From NCBI RefSeq assembly GCF_000003855.2, contig NW_003101676.1:121103-185102 (forward strand): a DNA stretch of 64,000 nt, in the 5' to 3' direction. Of the stretch, positions 46,987 to 57,130 are shown piece after piece. The DNA is from Blastomyces gilchristii SLH14081. Taxonomy: Eukaryota > Ascomycota > Eurotiomycetes > Onygenales > Ajellomycetaceae. The translations under genes were made by a program, and so were the position numbers. The notes beneath the pieces are model-generated. The model was not told where the DNA came from. It saw nothing but the letters and a program-made list of their open reading frames with translations, and did not search any database. Position 1 is the stretch's first letter, and every line of letters begins with the position of its first letter.

Positions 46987-47312
46987 ATATCTGAGAAATA
47001 ATCTCTGTAAAAACCCTGTCTATCTTTGATATTTCAAAACATTAATATCAAGTCTTACTCTTATACCGTTCTTCTCAATCTGACTCATCTCTGATAGAAA
47101 AATACAAAAAGATATCTCAGTAATAATATTAAGTATATAATCAATGAATATATCTGAAGTGCATTCTCTCTGAAAACCTTGTTTGTCTTTGATGTATCAA
47201 GACATCAACGCCAAGTTTCACTCTTGTACCGCCTCTTTCAATCTGGTTCATCCTCAGCAGAAAAATACAAAAAGATACCTCAGCAACTGTATTTAATACA
47301 CAATCAGTGAAC
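46987..47312. repeat. Two-unit tandem repeat, period 163 bp
   Basis: Unit 1 (about 46987-47149) and unit 2 (about 47150-47312) share AAAACC.TGT.T.TCTTTGAT and AGAAAAATACAAAAAGATA. The period is fixed by AAAACC at 47010 and 47173. Unit 2 keeps CpG sites (CAACGCC, TACCGCCTC) that unit 1 has lost. Possibly promoter monomers of the LINE that follows. 47313-47819 is AT-rich with nothing recognised. Confidence 0.75.
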
Positions 47313-47824
47313 AATGAGTCAATAATATGTCAACAACTATAAAATCAGTATATCTCAAGATCTGACTGAGTCTTTGATCTCTGTACAGTGAGATATATTA
47401 AATCTAGTTTTAATATCTTAATATTCAATAGATTCTGTAAGAGATTGAGAACAGGAATACTAGATTTCTATTGAATTTGAGAATTAACTCTATATTAATA
47501 TAATTATTGACAAAGTCTTCTATTTTAAGATATAAATAATCAGTTCCTCTACATTCTACTGACAATATTTATATTATTATATAAAAACAGACTTATATTC
47601 TTTATAATATCAAGACTCTGAGGAGAAAAAGTCTTGATAGAGAATATATAGCAGTGTATATCTTAGCAGTTTCTATCTCATTCTTCTACAGCAGTTAATG
47701 TAAAAAAAAAAGATCTTAGAAATAGTTTTTTACTTCTCTTGAAAAAGTAAGATATTTTTCTCTGAGTTTTATATAATATTCTTACAAAGAATTAAAAACA
47801 GAGTTGTTTTCTATTATAATTTCA

Positions 47825-48126
47825 TGTAAGAGGTCTACGCTGAATAGATCAGTATAATATATAGATCTTATATAACAAAGTGAAAAATGTTAAAGAAGGA
47901 AAAGAAAGAGAAAGTATGAGAATCAGCAATTAAAGTGAATATTTATATGCATTTATAGCGGCTGAGGATCAGTGATTGAGAATGACTGAGAATCAGAGCA
48001 TACATGTTTATACGCGTTCATAGTGGCTGAGAATCAGTGATCAAGAATGACTAAGAATCAGAGTGATAGAAATCTGTGAAGTGTAATAAAATAGTCTATA
48101 TAAATGATCAGATGCAGCTTATTATA
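47825..48126 (-). repeat. Gypsy-A3 3' LTR (302 bp)
   Basis: The plus strand begins TGTAAGAGGTCTACGC; the right end decayed to CTTATTATA. Pairs with 53639-53940. 47881-47891 (TGAAAAATGTT) matches the reverse complement of the A3 PBS exactly. Confidence 0.92.
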
Positions 48127-51100
48127 TTAGCCTCTCTCTTCTCATCAGTCAAGAGTCACAGTCTCAGATAACACAGAACTTGAAGTTCAGGTCAGATAAT
48201 TATAGTCAATTCATTTCACAAGATATTATTGACTACAGTTACAGAGTCTCTTATCAAGAATATCTTCAATTTCTCACTCAAGTTCATTATCTTCTTCTAT
48301 GATTCCTGGCAGCTGCCAGTTGAAAGTCAGTTATGAAGGGAATGAGTCAGTGACAGTGTGATGAAGTAGACTTGTATGAAATACATCATGAATTTCTGAT
48401 GAAGTATCAAGACAATAGTTATAACTGTCTAGAACTTCTATCACTGTGTATTTCACATGACAATAATTCAATGTACAGAATGAGTGTGTGATCTGTCTAT
48501 TCTTAAGATTCAATCACACAAGATCTTCTATCTTATACTGTTCTGCAGAATCTTGTCAGATATTGACTTGATTCTCTTAATCTTGTTTAGTACTTATCAT
48601 GAAGACTTCTGCTCAGTTACAGGCATCTCAGAGCTTCATTACTATATTATCAGCAATCTGAATTGAACTGCAGAGGTTTGATATAAACTGTGTGATCTCT
48701 AGAAGATTTAACACTTTTATATAATATTCATGTGTAAGAAAGAACAGACTTATATCTGTTAAAATAACATCTCAATTATTGATAGCAATCTCTGCATGTA
48801 GAAGAAGATTATATCAATCATCTTATAAGTAATTACAGAACTTACAAAGATAATTCTTCACAGTCTGAATTATTTATTCTGATGCATCATCAGTCTCAGA
48901 GTAATAGACAGTCAATAAATAATATATAATCTTGAGAACTTGATAGATTCTTGTTCAGAGAGTACTTATGAATTAGCAGTCTCAGCTTGATACAATAGAT
49001 TTCAGCAACTCATGCATTTAATAGAATAAACTCTGTAAGAAGACTTCAGTGACTTGTTCAGTATTCATCTTATTACAAGATTTCAATATTACATCTTTAC
49101 TTAGTCAGTCAACAATGATCAGAATATTCTCACAACTCTTACTCTCAGATAGATTAACGGCAAAGTCAATCACATCTCATTAGATTCTATCAGAGATATT
49201 GAGTGATTTCAGTAGATCTTTTCTACAGTTCTTTTATAAGATAATAAAAGAACAGTGATTACAGTTTCAGATGAAGTGTCTGATACTGTTTAATATTTCA
49301 GGTCAGTAGAACTCTCAGAAGATCATTCTATACAATTATTCATAGGCTGAATAATCAGTTATACATGAGTTATGCATCTCTTGTATTATCTGAGTATGTA
49401 AGAGTTCAGAGTGAGAGACTCAGTATCATTTATAAAATTACAGAGTATTACTGTTATTTATTAAACATTCTGAGATGTTGATCTTTATATGTAATTCTGA
49501 AGAGAATTAAGACACTTCTTATTATACTACTTCAGTGAGAGTTTAAAGAAGTTTGTCAGTCTGAGCTGCCGTATGCCACAGTTTATTCAGTGTAGAAGAA
49601 GTGAAGATATCAGTGTCAGTTCAAAGAGAGAGTGTTTTAATCAGAGAAGTGTGTATAGTGTCATGAATAATCTCATCATAATTAACTAATATCTTCAGGT
49701 TCAAGAGTTAGTGTTCTTGATTCATTTAGCATGTGTCTGTCACATCAGACAGTATATCTTATTCTCATTATAAGAGTGCATCTGTTATTGAGTTCTGACT
49801 GCTGAGGCAGTAGTATATTATAAAATGAAAGCAGCTTAGAAACTTAAATCATTATATCTATCATTCAGTGAGTTTATAAGTAGTTATGAAGTATTTAAGA
49901 TTCTTATAATCTATGATTATCTCAAATTCAGAGACACTTTGAAGTTTAGAGTCTCATTCTTCTAGATAGTGTGTAATTGTGAGAAGTTTCTTATCATAGA
50001 TCTTGTAATTGCATTCAGCAGAACTCAGTTTCTTAGATATAAAGACACATAATTGTAAGATATCTTTATTATCATATTGTAATATAGCTTCTTCTGTGAT
50101 ATAATCAGAGAAATCAGCTTTAATAACTATCTTATAATCATAATTGAATATTATCAGCAGAGAGATATTAATAAATATCTTCTTCATCTGTGTAAATACA
50201 GCTTCAGTGTTCACTGATCATTGAAATACTGAGTCCTTCTTAGTGAGTTCTGTAAGTGATCTCATAATATCTGAGAAGTTTCATATAAATCACTGATAGA
50301 AGTTAGTGAATTCAATGAAGCTTCATACATCTTTCACAGTATGCAGAACCTCTTATTCAAGAATAGCAGAGATCTTCTCAGAATTCATTCAGATTCTCTT
50401 ATCAGTTTCTATGATAAAGTCTAGATATTTTGTACTTTTAATCTTAAAATCACACTTGTCTATATCTATCAGTAGTTCTGCTTTCTGTAGTCATTGTAAT
50501 ATCTTTTATACATATTCTTGATGTTTTTTGTGAACTCATCAGTGAAGATGAGAATGTCATCAAGATATACAGATACAAATTCATCAAGAAAATCTCAGAG
50601 TACTTAGTTAATATACTTCTGAAATATACTGAGAGTATAAGTCAGTTCAAAGATTGTGACTACTCATTCAAAGAGATTATATTATGTTCAGAATACTGTA
50701 AGTCACTCATCTTCTTCAGTGATGTGAATCTTATGAAATGCAGTGATGACATCTAACTTTGTAAATCATTGAGATTGTTTAATACAAGCTAGAGTTTCAT
50801 TGATAAGAGATAAAGAATAATGATTCTTCTTCATTAATCTGTTCAATTCTTGATAATTCACACAGAATTGAAGTTCTCTACCTGATTTCTTTACAAAGAG
50901 AATAGAGGCTGTGACAGAAGAGTTACTAATGTATATGAATTCTTTATTCAATAGATTGTTGAGTGTCTTTTGAAGAAGAAGAAGTTCATCTTGAGACATA
51001 TTATAAAGAGAGTCTCATAATGATTCAGAGTTCTTACTGTTCTTCTTTTTCAACTTGATACTGTAATTTATTTCTAGACCTTGTAAGAAAGATAGATTTG

Positions 51101-51856
51101 TAACATCATTATCTTGTCAGAAGATATCTAGATATTCATAATATTATTAAGAGAGTTTCATACAAGAATCTGTTATTGTAACACAGAATAACTTTTCTAG
51201 AGTCTTTTTAATATTGATCAGACTGATAGAATAGATTGATACATGATTCTGCTATTAGTGATTTTATCAGTGATTTTAATAATGACTTCTTTTTCAGAGT
51301 ATTTTATAAGTGTTGACAGAGATCTGTGTAAGATTCATAGTCTTGTGAATATCATCTTCATAGATTCTATCATTGTTAGAGAATATCAAGCTTCTGTTTC
51401 AAGCATTTAATAAGATGTTTTATTCAGATAATCAGATAAGTTCTAACATAAGATTATAATCAAGATTATCAACTTCATATACATAGATATCTTCATATTG
51501 ATGTTCTTTAATATCTATGTTTAGTTTCATCATGTAATGAGTGCAAACATCTTTTGAATCATCAAATTCTGCAAGAAGTCAGAGTTTTAATAAGAGAATA
51601 CAGTGAAGATTATAATATCTTACAACTGAAGATTTTATCATTGTATAGTAGCATAGATCACTGTCTATTATAACTTTCATATTATACATGTTATCAATCA
51701 CAGTAAATACAAGAATCATATTCATTATCTTTTTCTCTTTAAATTATTATTATCTGATCTCTTCAAGCTTCTGTTTACAAATTTGAATAGAAGCTAATCT
51801 TTTCCCTGTTTCATCAGAGTATTCTTATAGTTATCTTTCAAATCTTTCTTCACTGC

Positions 51857-52252
51857 AATGTGATTGAGCCCCGGTGGCCGAATGGTTAATGCGGCCACCC
51901 GGTAGCGCCTTGGCGTGGAAAACCAGGGCGTGTGAGTTCGAAACCCGCAGGGGATACATTAAATCCGGAACTCAAGCACCTCAGGTTTCTAATAAATACA
52001 GAGGTGTACAAATCACTTTAATAAAATTGCTCTATGTTCCTGGGCTGAGAAGTTATTATCGCATGTATTTAATTGTCACTTCTTTGTATTTTCTATGTTC
52101 TTGTTATCTTAGCATGATCTCAACACCTGTATTTCCTCCTGTATAACTAACACTTGACCTGTATTTAACATCACGCAAGGACTCATCATAAGCTCCGCTT
52201 GCATATGAGTATAATGAAAGAATAATAATAATAATAATAATAATGTGATTGA
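51857..52252 (+). repeat. Target-site duplication pair of SINE 2
   Basis: AATGTGATTGA at 51857-51867 and 52242-52252 brackets the SINE. The unoccupied 11-mer exists once in Gypsy-A2 (21362-21372) and, in reverse, in Gypsy-A1 (16240-16250). Confidence 0.95.
51868..52241 (+). mobile_element. tRNA-derived SINE, copy 2 (374 bp, well preserved)
   Basis: Head with class II tRNA features: a GGTGGCC/GGCCACC stem around the D-loop, A box TGGCCGAATGG, B box GAGTTCGAAAC with a TpsiC-like stem closed by CCCGC. A body of about 280 bp follows, then (AAT)n. Flanked by an 11-bp TSD. It has no coding capacity; pol III would transcribe it and a LINE would reverse-transcribe it. The head is GC-rich and CpG-rich while the host Gypsy-A3 is decayed, so it is either recent or too short to be recognised by the mutator. 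It is not a working tRNA gene: the 5' and 3' acceptor strands pair over only about four bases. The short open frame over it is not a gene. Confidence 0.95.
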
Positions 52253-53625
52253 TAGAAACAGATGCTGATTTATTCTTTGAATAAGAAGACACTGATCTTT
52301 CTCTTAAGTGAGAAGATACTGATCTTTCTCTTGAGTGTGAAAACATATAGATTAATTAGTAGTTAAAAGTAATATGTTCTGATAAGTTACAGTTAATGTA
52401 TACTTCATATTGATGTCAATCAGCAACTTCTTCAGAAGTGATCTCAGAAACTTAAAAGCTTGTTTAAATAGTGAAGATTCTTGCTTAAGTGTAGATATTT
52501 AAGTCTACTCAGTTCATGACATCTGCATCATTATTATTATTCTTTGATACAGATATCAATATCAGTGTATGAGTGACTGAGATGTAACATCTTCTGTTAC
52601 TCTTCTGTATACTCTTTAACTTGATAAGACAGTCATTCAATATCTAAAGTTATGTACAGAAATCTTCATAAGTCTGGTCTTCATCTACACTTACAAGAGC
52701 CTGTAAGAGTTTAAAAGTTAATATCTTCTTAAGCATGCTAATCTTCATTTGATTCTCTCAAGATTAATCATCTGCTTTTAGAATCTTGATGTTGAAGTCA
52801 GAGATGAATGTTGTAAGAGAAGTGTTTCTCTGTTAAACACTCTGTAATTAAGTTAATACTTTCTGTTGCATGACAGTGTCTTAGAACAGAATATTAAGAT
52901 ATTTCATAATGTTATCAGACATTCATAACACTGATTCACATACTTTTATTCATGAATAAAACTTCTGTTTCATGCAATTCTTCAATTATTCATTGATATA
53001 TCAATCTTGATTAATTAATAAACTGATGATATCTTCATCTATACTTAGTTTCATGAGCATTTTCATTCTTCATGATGAGTAGAGAGTGAGATCAGAAGTA
53101 TTGAAATATATAAAAGTATCTAAGCATTCTTTCAGCACTTTTGTATTCAACTCTCTAAATGTTGAAATTGTATGAGTTTTTTGTTGAGTTAATCATTGAA
53201 TCTCTTCATATTAAAGTTATTGAGTCATATACATGTCTGTTATCTATTGCTGTTGTAATTTCAACATTGCTCAGAGTCACTGTGATATCACTTCTATACT
53301 TATATTCAAGAGTTCTCTTATATTATCATTAGATATGTTGTTCATTGAATGTGTGATATCTATGAAATCTGAAGAAGTGTAATTATATGAATATCTTATA
53401 CATCTGAATGTTAGAACTCTCAGATCTTTCACTGATATTCTCTTATAAGATCTTATTACAGAGTCAGAGTGACTGATGAGTAAGCTTCTATCTGAGAACT
53501 CAGTGTTCACTTAACTATGTTTCTCTTTCTTATGTATTGTTATGTGTTCAGATATCTTCTCAATGAATAATTATTTCTAATAAGGAGATAATATATGAAT
53601 AATTATTTCTAATAAGAAGATAATG

Positions 53626-53636
53626 AACATTTTTCA
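53626..53636 (-). promoter_or_regulatory. Putative self-priming PBS of Gypsy-A3
   Basis: The plus strand reads AACATTTTTCA two bases inside the 5' LTR; the same 11 bases in LTR sense are in the 3' LTR (47881-47891, reverse strand). The bases differ from those of A1 and A2, but LTR and PBS agree. Confidence 0.62.
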
Positions 53637-53638
53637 AG

Positions 53639-53940
53639 TGTAAGAGGCCTACATTGAATAGATTGATATAATATATAGATCTTATATAACAAAGTGAAAA
53701 ACATTAAAGAAGAAAAAGAAAGAGAAAGTATAAGAATCAGTGATTGAAGTGAATATTTATACACATTTGTAGCAGCTGAGGATCAGTGATCAAGAATGGT
53801 CAAGAATCAGAGCATCCGCATTTATACGCATTCGTAGTGGCCGAGGATCGGTGATCAAGAATGGCCGAGAATCAGAGCGGTAGGAATCTGTGAAGTGTAA
53901 CAGAATAGTCTATATGAATGATCAGGCGCAGCCTGTCACA
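53639..53940 (-). repeat. Gypsy-A3 5' LTR (302 bp)
   Basis: The plus strand begins TGTAAGAGGCCTACATTG and ends GCGCAGCCTGTCACA. It contains two tandem versions of GGCCGAGGATCGGTGATC and following bases (about 53770-53880), the second much better preserved. Confidence 0.92.
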
Positions 53941-53945
53941 TTTCA

Positions 53946-54492
53946 TATTCTTTTAAGTAAGAATTTCTTTTTCAGTGACTAAAGAGCTTTCATTAATACT
54001 TAATTCTTTTTTATACTCTTTATTAACTGATTTAAGTTGCACACTTATTGTGTGAGAAGAATTGAATGATTTAGAATAAAAATGAACAGTTTTAATCAAT
54101 TTCTCTACAAAAAATTGACTTATTTTTAATTAGTTTTTCTCTCAAAAACTGTTATATTATCTGATTTATTATTAATTAATATCATACTTTTTCTCACTGT
54201 ATCTCAAGAAAGAGATTATAAAGATTTTATTAATTTATCTTAAAAATCAATCTTAGTTTATTAGATTCTCTTTAAAAATCTGATCTAGTTACTGAACTAG
54301 TGTGAAAAAAATCAGATATTTTATATATAAAAGTTTTTTATTCTTCTTTTGAAACAGTCTCATCAACTGTTCAATTGAAAATAGACTTAGAAATCTCTTA
54401 ATTGAAACAGTCTGATCAACTTTTTAATTTAAAAGAGTTTAATAAATCTCTTAATTGAAACAGTCTGATCAACTTTTCATTAAGTGAGAATA
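53946..54492 (+). other. 5' UTR of LINE-R with tandem repeats
   Basis: AT-rich leader between the Gypsy-A3 insertion and ORF1. A 53-bp unit starting GAAACAGTCT repeats at 54351, 54404 and 54457 (the last partial), directly upstream of the ORF1 ATG. Tandem monomers in a LINE leader often carry promoter activity. Nothing else recognised in 53946-54350. Confidence 0.6.
54351..54480 (+). repeat. 53-bp tandem repeat upstream of LINE ORF1
   Basis: About 2.5 units. Core shared by units 2 and 3: CTTAATTGAAACAGTCTGAT and CAACTTTT. The period of 53 is constant between the three starts. Confidence 0.85.
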
Positions 54493-55058
54493 ATGAGTTT
54501 AAAAATACACTCAGTTGCTGTGAAAAAAGATGGTTTCTCAAATGCTATTCGTGAGATTGAAATTATACAGAGAAGAAAGAAAGAAGAAATAGAGAAATAA
54601 TAAGTTCTTGAAATACAGAAAGTTGAAAAAGTAAGTAAAATTCTTGAAAAGCAGTGTCTGAGTGAGATGAATGAAGAAGTTCTGTTAATTCTTCATACTC
54701 AGACTAGATAACTACAGAAGATAATCAAGTTCAAACTTAGAATTTTAAACACAGTTTAAAAAACATTGAAAATTTCTAGTATAATCACTGACTTTTCATT
54801 TTACTCTTCTTTCTTTTCTACTTCTACTTCTTCTTCTTCTTTAAATCAGAAGAAAATATATACTCAAGCAGCTGAATTTGCTATCTCTAAATCTGCTGTC
54901 TCAAAATCTTCTTAAAATTCTGAGAAAACTGAGAAGAATGCTGCTCATGCTTCTATTCATAGAAAAGTAAAGAAAAAAGTACAAAAAGAGAAAAACTTTC
55001 AAATCTTCAGAAATAGAAGACTTATTCTCAAAGTCTTAAATCAGAACATCTTACAGAG

Positions 55059-55563
55059 TAGACTGATCATCAGAATCATAAATTTCACGTTTGATTTCAT
55101 TTGGTCTGATCTCATACATTTCTTGGCGTGAATCCTGCTGGGACTAGTTACTAAAAAAACATGCAAAATGCCTATATATGAGATCTTAAAATGAAATCAT
55201 GACTTGAAAAAAATGAGAAAGTGATCTCATTCGGTCTCATTTAGTCTCATTCTTGGCATAAAGTTACTATTTTTAGACATTTTAAGGTTTTTTTAGACTA
55301 TTTTTAATTTTTTAAAAAGTAACACTTTTTGATAATACTCAAATAAGATTTAAAGTTATTTAAAGCAATAAAAATAATTTAAATTGAGAAGTGAAAATCA
55401 TGATCTCATTTGAAAAATGTGACAAGAGTAGACAGTAAGTCTCACTAAGACAGTATGAGACTACTATCTAATATTAAAACCGTGTAATGAAATCAGTTGA
55501 ATTGATAATGAGACTATTAAAAAATCTGATTCTGGTCTCAGACACGGTCACACGGTCAGTCTA
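55059..55563 (-). mobile_element. hAT MITE copy 3 (505 bp)
   Basis: Starts TAGACTGATC and ends CGGTCAGTCTA with 8-bp TSD TTACAGAG (55051-55058 and 55564-55571). Same family and orientation as copy 1. Inserted in LINE-R ORF1. It contains the motif AGTAACACTTTTTGATAA found repeatedly in the hAT transposons. Confidence 0.94.
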
Positions 55564-55667
55564 TTACAGAGAAACAAGCTAAATTCAAATCTCATTTTCA
55601 GAATCAGAAATGAAATTAATCAGCAGTTCTTTTCTCAGTTAATAACTGATATTAAAGTTTAACAATT

Positions 55668-55925
55668 TGTAAGAAATCCCGCTTTCTGCGGATTCTTTAC
55701 TTCTATTCCTATCTCTCACATAATCAATAGGGCTAGCGGCCCTTGGCTACACACAACTATATAGACTGGAGTTTACAAATACTATTCATAACTCAGCTTG
55801 AATACTATTATATATTTAATCTCTACATTTTATCTTTCTACTGTGAATACTTCTAGTAGTTAATAGTATATATCATGTCAAGCTGCAAACACCTGAATAA
55901 TCACCTGTGAGCACTTATTCTTACA
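55668..55925 (+). repeat. Gypsy-B2 5' LTR (258 bp)
   Basis: Begins TGTAAGAAATCCCGC and ends ACTTATTCTTACA. A short segment AGCTTGAA near 55796 is the complement of TTCAAGCT that follows the LTR, a weak hint of self-priming (8 bases). Confidence 0.94.
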
Positions 55926-57130
55926 TTTCAAGCTCAGTTAGTCAGCAATCATCTATTATAACTGAAAGAATTAGAAACTTACATGCTTCAATCTCTGTAA
56001 ACCCTACTGCAGATACTCAGAAGCAGTCACTTGAATCATGAATAATCTTTATAAAAGAAGTCTCAGAGAACTTATCAATCACTCATGAGACATCATTCTC
56101 TACATCTATGATAGAGGAATCCTCTGAACTCATAAACAAATCAATCTCAGTGAAGAACATTCTTGAGTATCTCTCACAGAATCAAGCTATTTTTCTATAA
56201 GAAATGCTTACTGTCTGCAAACACTCTTGAACTGAGTCTCTAGATATGATCTTCAGAGATATTCATGAATTAAAAAGAAACTTCCTTAAGCTGTAATCAC
56301 TTAAGATTACTTATCAAATCACAATCTATAAAAGCTTTTGTAAGTTTGTATTTAAAATTAACTCACAAGTCTGACTGTGTGATATGAAAGATGAAGAAGC
56401 TGTTATCTACATAATAACAGACCTCTATTACACTGAAGTCAAGGACTGACTGAACTATCTAGAGAATGATTATAAGAGATCTCACTGATCTGTTCTTAAG
56501 ACTTATCTAGAGAATAAGTTAAGAGACTCTACAAGCTGAACAGAGAATATCTGCACTGCAATCATCAATATTAGAAAAAGAGGTAAGAAATCTGATAAAG
56601 ACTACTCACAGCACTTCATGAAATTATGATATGAATTGAGATCTGTGAAAACAGAGCTCTGAAACAAGACCTGAATAATGATATTTATAAAGAGACTGAA
56701 TAAAGATATGTAGAATAAGCTCATTGACTCTAAGTTCTTGACTCTAAAGAAACTGATGACTTTCATTCATCACTTACAGATCACTGTAAGAGTCACAGAT
56801 CTGCAGAGAGCAGATCATTAATCAGCTCTGTGAGAGTCAGAACAACAGAGAACAGGTTTATCAGAAAAAGATGATAAGACACAGAGAGATTTGCATCTGA
56901 CTACTGAGCAGAGAGAAAGAGTCTTATAAGCTTCTGTGAACAGAGTGTATAACAGAGAGATTAAGAAAAAGAAACTCTGTTTTATCTGTTCTAAATCAGA
57001 ATATCTCTGCACAAACTGTCTGAACAAATCAAAATAGAAATTTGAGAAGTCACAGACAGAGTTAGTAACAGCCTTCTTAAGAGTCTTGAAGCTGATACCT
57101 GAATCTGTTACTCTCTCAATGAAAATACTT
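55926..57130 (+). pseudogene. Gypsy-B2 gag with zinc knuckle
   Basis: Plus-strand gag. The middle part (about 56340-56800) reads YEFVF- or KFVF-type, then LCDMKDEEAV, LYYTEVKNWLNYLENDY, WSVLKTYLENKL and DYSQHFMKLWYEL once Trp stops are read through, a Ty3/Gypsy capsid pattern (D......W...L...F). The knuckle at about 56978-57020 is CFICSKSEYLCTNC, CCHC with His changed to Tyr. Frameshift-free but with TGA and TAA stops. Structural protein of the particle. Confidence 0.8.

Larger units (their letters stand above)
48127..53336 (-). pseudogene. Gypsy-A3 gag-pol
   Basis: Minus-strand polyprotein remnant. The start codon equivalent to A1/A2 ATG is ATA (53336-53334), so initiation is lost. Gag runs to about 51760 and is interrupted by the SINE at 51868-52241 in the Ser-rich part. 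Protease lies near 51640. The RT entry segment is open at 50766-50999 (LLLLQKTLNNLLNKEFIYI, FCVNYQELNRLMKK); the YLDD active site near 50555 keeps both Asp. RNase H is open at 49954-50214 ([29 protein letters not shown]). Integrase about 49500-48700; a block AIEVLDSYNYCLD in an open stretch at 48331-48513; chromodomain about 48290-48160. Confidence 0.87.
47825..53940 (-). mobile_element. Gypsy-A3 chromovirus, carrying a SINE
   Basis: Minus-strand member of the Gypsy-A family with 302-bp LTRs and TSD TTTCA (47820-47824 and 53941-53945). Without the SINE and its TSD it is about 5.73 kb, like A1. Its LTRs belong to a second subfamily that lacks the GGAGCTTCGGGGCGG segment and instead duplicates a stretch of about 57 bp. 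Inserted in the 5' region of LINE-R. Confidence 0.94.

Noticed and set aside
51868..52146. A functional tRNA-Ser/Leu gene, or a protein starting MAEWLMRPPG over the same bases
   Set aside because: The acceptor strands pair over only about four bases, the sequence continues into a SINE body with AAT tail and TSD, and a decayed second copy exists at 914. The open frame is a translation of the tRNA-like head.
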